A stretch of 13,561 bases of DNA from CAZFAT01 sp964517075. GTDB taxonomy: Bacteria > Acidobacteriota > Vicinamibacteria > Vicinamibacterales > SCN-69-37. The translations under genes were made by a program, and so were the position numbers. The stretch covers positions 1 through 13,561 of the forward strand of contig CAZFAT010000375.1 in assembly GCA_964517075.1 (NCBI GenBank), in the 5' to 3' direction. Below the pieces are notes generated by a model. It was not told the origin of the DNA. It ran no database searches and worked only from the letters and a program-made list of their open reading frames with translations. Below are positions 12,769 to 13,561 of the stretch, piece by piece; the first letter of the stretch is position 1; every line of letters starts with the position of its first letter.

Positions 12769-13561
12769 ATGTCAAAAGCCACGATCCCTGACGACGATCG
12801 CCCCGAGACGGGAGCGGACATCATGCGCCTGAACCGGCGCGAGCTGCTGGCCTACACCGCCGTGTTTGGCGGCGCGTTTCTGGGTGCGAACGGGCTGGTC
12901 GGCTGCGCCCGCGCGGAGGACGAGCAGGCGGCGGCCGCGCCCGTGGCCGCGACGCCCACGCGCACGTACGACATGAAGAAGTCGATCAACCTGTGGGCGC
13001 TGCCGTACCCGCAGAAGATGACGCTGCGCCAGTGCCTGCAGCTCTGCAAGGACGCCGGCTTCGACGGCGTCGAGGTGAACTACGACCTCGAAGGCGACTT
13101 GTCGCCGAAGGCCTCCGAGGCCAATATCCGCGGCATCGGCGAGATGGCGCGGGACATCGGTATCCAGATCAGCGGCGTGTGTTCATTCCTGTTCTGGCCG
13201 TACGCCTTCACGCACCAGGACGAGGCGCGCCGTCGGCAGGGTGTGGACCTCGCCAAGCGGATGATCAGTGCGGCGAGACTGCTCGGCACCGAGAACCTGC
13301 TCGTCGTGCCCGGATCGGTCTACGCGCCGTGGATTCCCGACGAGCCGCCGGTGCCGCACGACGTGGCGCTCGAGCGGGCCACGGCCGCGGTGCGCGAGCT
13401 GGCGCCCATCGCCGCCGAGCACAAGGTCTACCTCAACATGGAGAACATCTTCGCCAACGGGTTCCTGCACAGCCCGCAGGAGATGATCCAGTTCGTGGAC
13501 TCGTTCAACTCACCGTGGGTGAAAGTGCACTTCGATACCGGGAACATCATGCAGTACCACT
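12769..13561 (+). CDS. Sugar phosphate isomerase/epimerase-like TIM-barrel Tat-lipoprotein, 3' end cut by window
   Basis: An open frame from ATG at 12769 runs off the window after 264 residues. GGAGG lies six bases upstream and fixes this start; an internal ATG at 12823 lacks such a site. LNRRELLAYTAVFGGAFLGA (21-40) is a twin-arginine signal, and LVGC (43-46) is a lipobox, so the protein is probably exported folded and lipid-anchored at Cys46. An Ala/Pro-rich linker leads to the xylose-isomerase-like TIM barrel: SINLWALPYP, KDAGFDGVEVNYD, GTENLLVVPG, LNMENIF (Glu225) and KVHFDTGN (Asp256), the last two being expected metal-ligand positions. Relatives isomerise or epimerise sugars, inosose or hydroxypyruvate. 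In Acidobacteria and Planctomycetes they often travel with Gfo/Idh/MocA oxidoreductases. The substrate is unknown. Confidence 0.88.
   Translation, partial: MSKATIPDDDRPETGADIMRLNRRELLAYTAVFGGAFLGANGLVGCARAEDEQAAAAPVAATPTRTYDMKKSINLWALPYPQKMTLRQCLQLCKDAGFDGVEVNYDLEGDLSPKASEANIRGIGEMARDIGIQISGVCSFLFWPYAFTHQDEARRRQGVDLAKRMISAARLLGTENLLVVPGSVYAPWIPDEPPVPHDVALERATAAVRELAPIAAEHKVYLNMENIFANGFLHSPQEMIQFVDSFNSPWVKVHFDTGNIMQYH

Overview
The window is about two-thirds GC, densely coded, and uses GTG start codons and tightly coupled operons. Several proteins have twin-arginine export signals: a TldD protease and a lipoprotein-type sugar isomerase. Together with a Gfo/Idh/MocA oxidoreductase, large PilX-like proteins and a GTCCGGCT-type palindromic repeat, this looks like a soil or sediment acidobacterium, perhaps of the Vicinamibacteria. 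That placement is inferred from gene style only; no rRNA or marker gene is present.

Layout. (1) 1-1128: the 3' part of a Gfo/Idh/MocA-family oxidoreductase, cut by the window edge. (2) 1129-1268: a convergent spacer with a strong hairpin (likely terminator) and a compact REP-like double palindrome. (3) 1269-4254, minus strand: a four-gene minor-pilin operon reading fimT/gspH-like, pilV-like, pilW-like, pilX-like. (4) 4255-4638: a 384-base divergent control region. (5) 4639-7511, plus strand: a second four-gene minor-pilin operon with the same gene order, each gene visibly homologous to its counterpart in (3). (6) 7620-9271: a small helical protein overlapping a GT4-type glycosyltransferase. 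(7) 9246-12171, minus strand: a tldD-pmbA (TldD/TldE) metalloprotease pair whose TldD carries a Tat signal. (8) 12289-12714: a zinc-ribbon thioredoxin of the TrxC type. (9) 12769 to the end: the 5' part of a Tat-lipoprotein sugar phosphate isomerase/epimerase-like protein.

How the genes may work together. The centre of the window is a mirror-image locus: two paralogous minor-pilin cassettes fired outward from one control region. Each encodes three prepilins with Glu5 (FimT/GspH, PilV, PilW) that could form a pilus-priming tip complex. Each ends with a 470-484 residue PilX-like protein that lacks Glu5 and has a long repeat-rich, six-cysteine exposed domain. No major pilin, PilY1 adhesin, ATPase, platform protein or prepilin peptidase is here, so both cassettes must use machinery encoded elsewhere. 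The simplest reading is two alternative tips for one type IV pilus, with the big PilX-like domain as the exposed or adhesive part. The flanking genes (sugar oxidoreductase, glycosyltransferase pair, protease pair, thioredoxin, isomerase) do not obviously belong to the same system.
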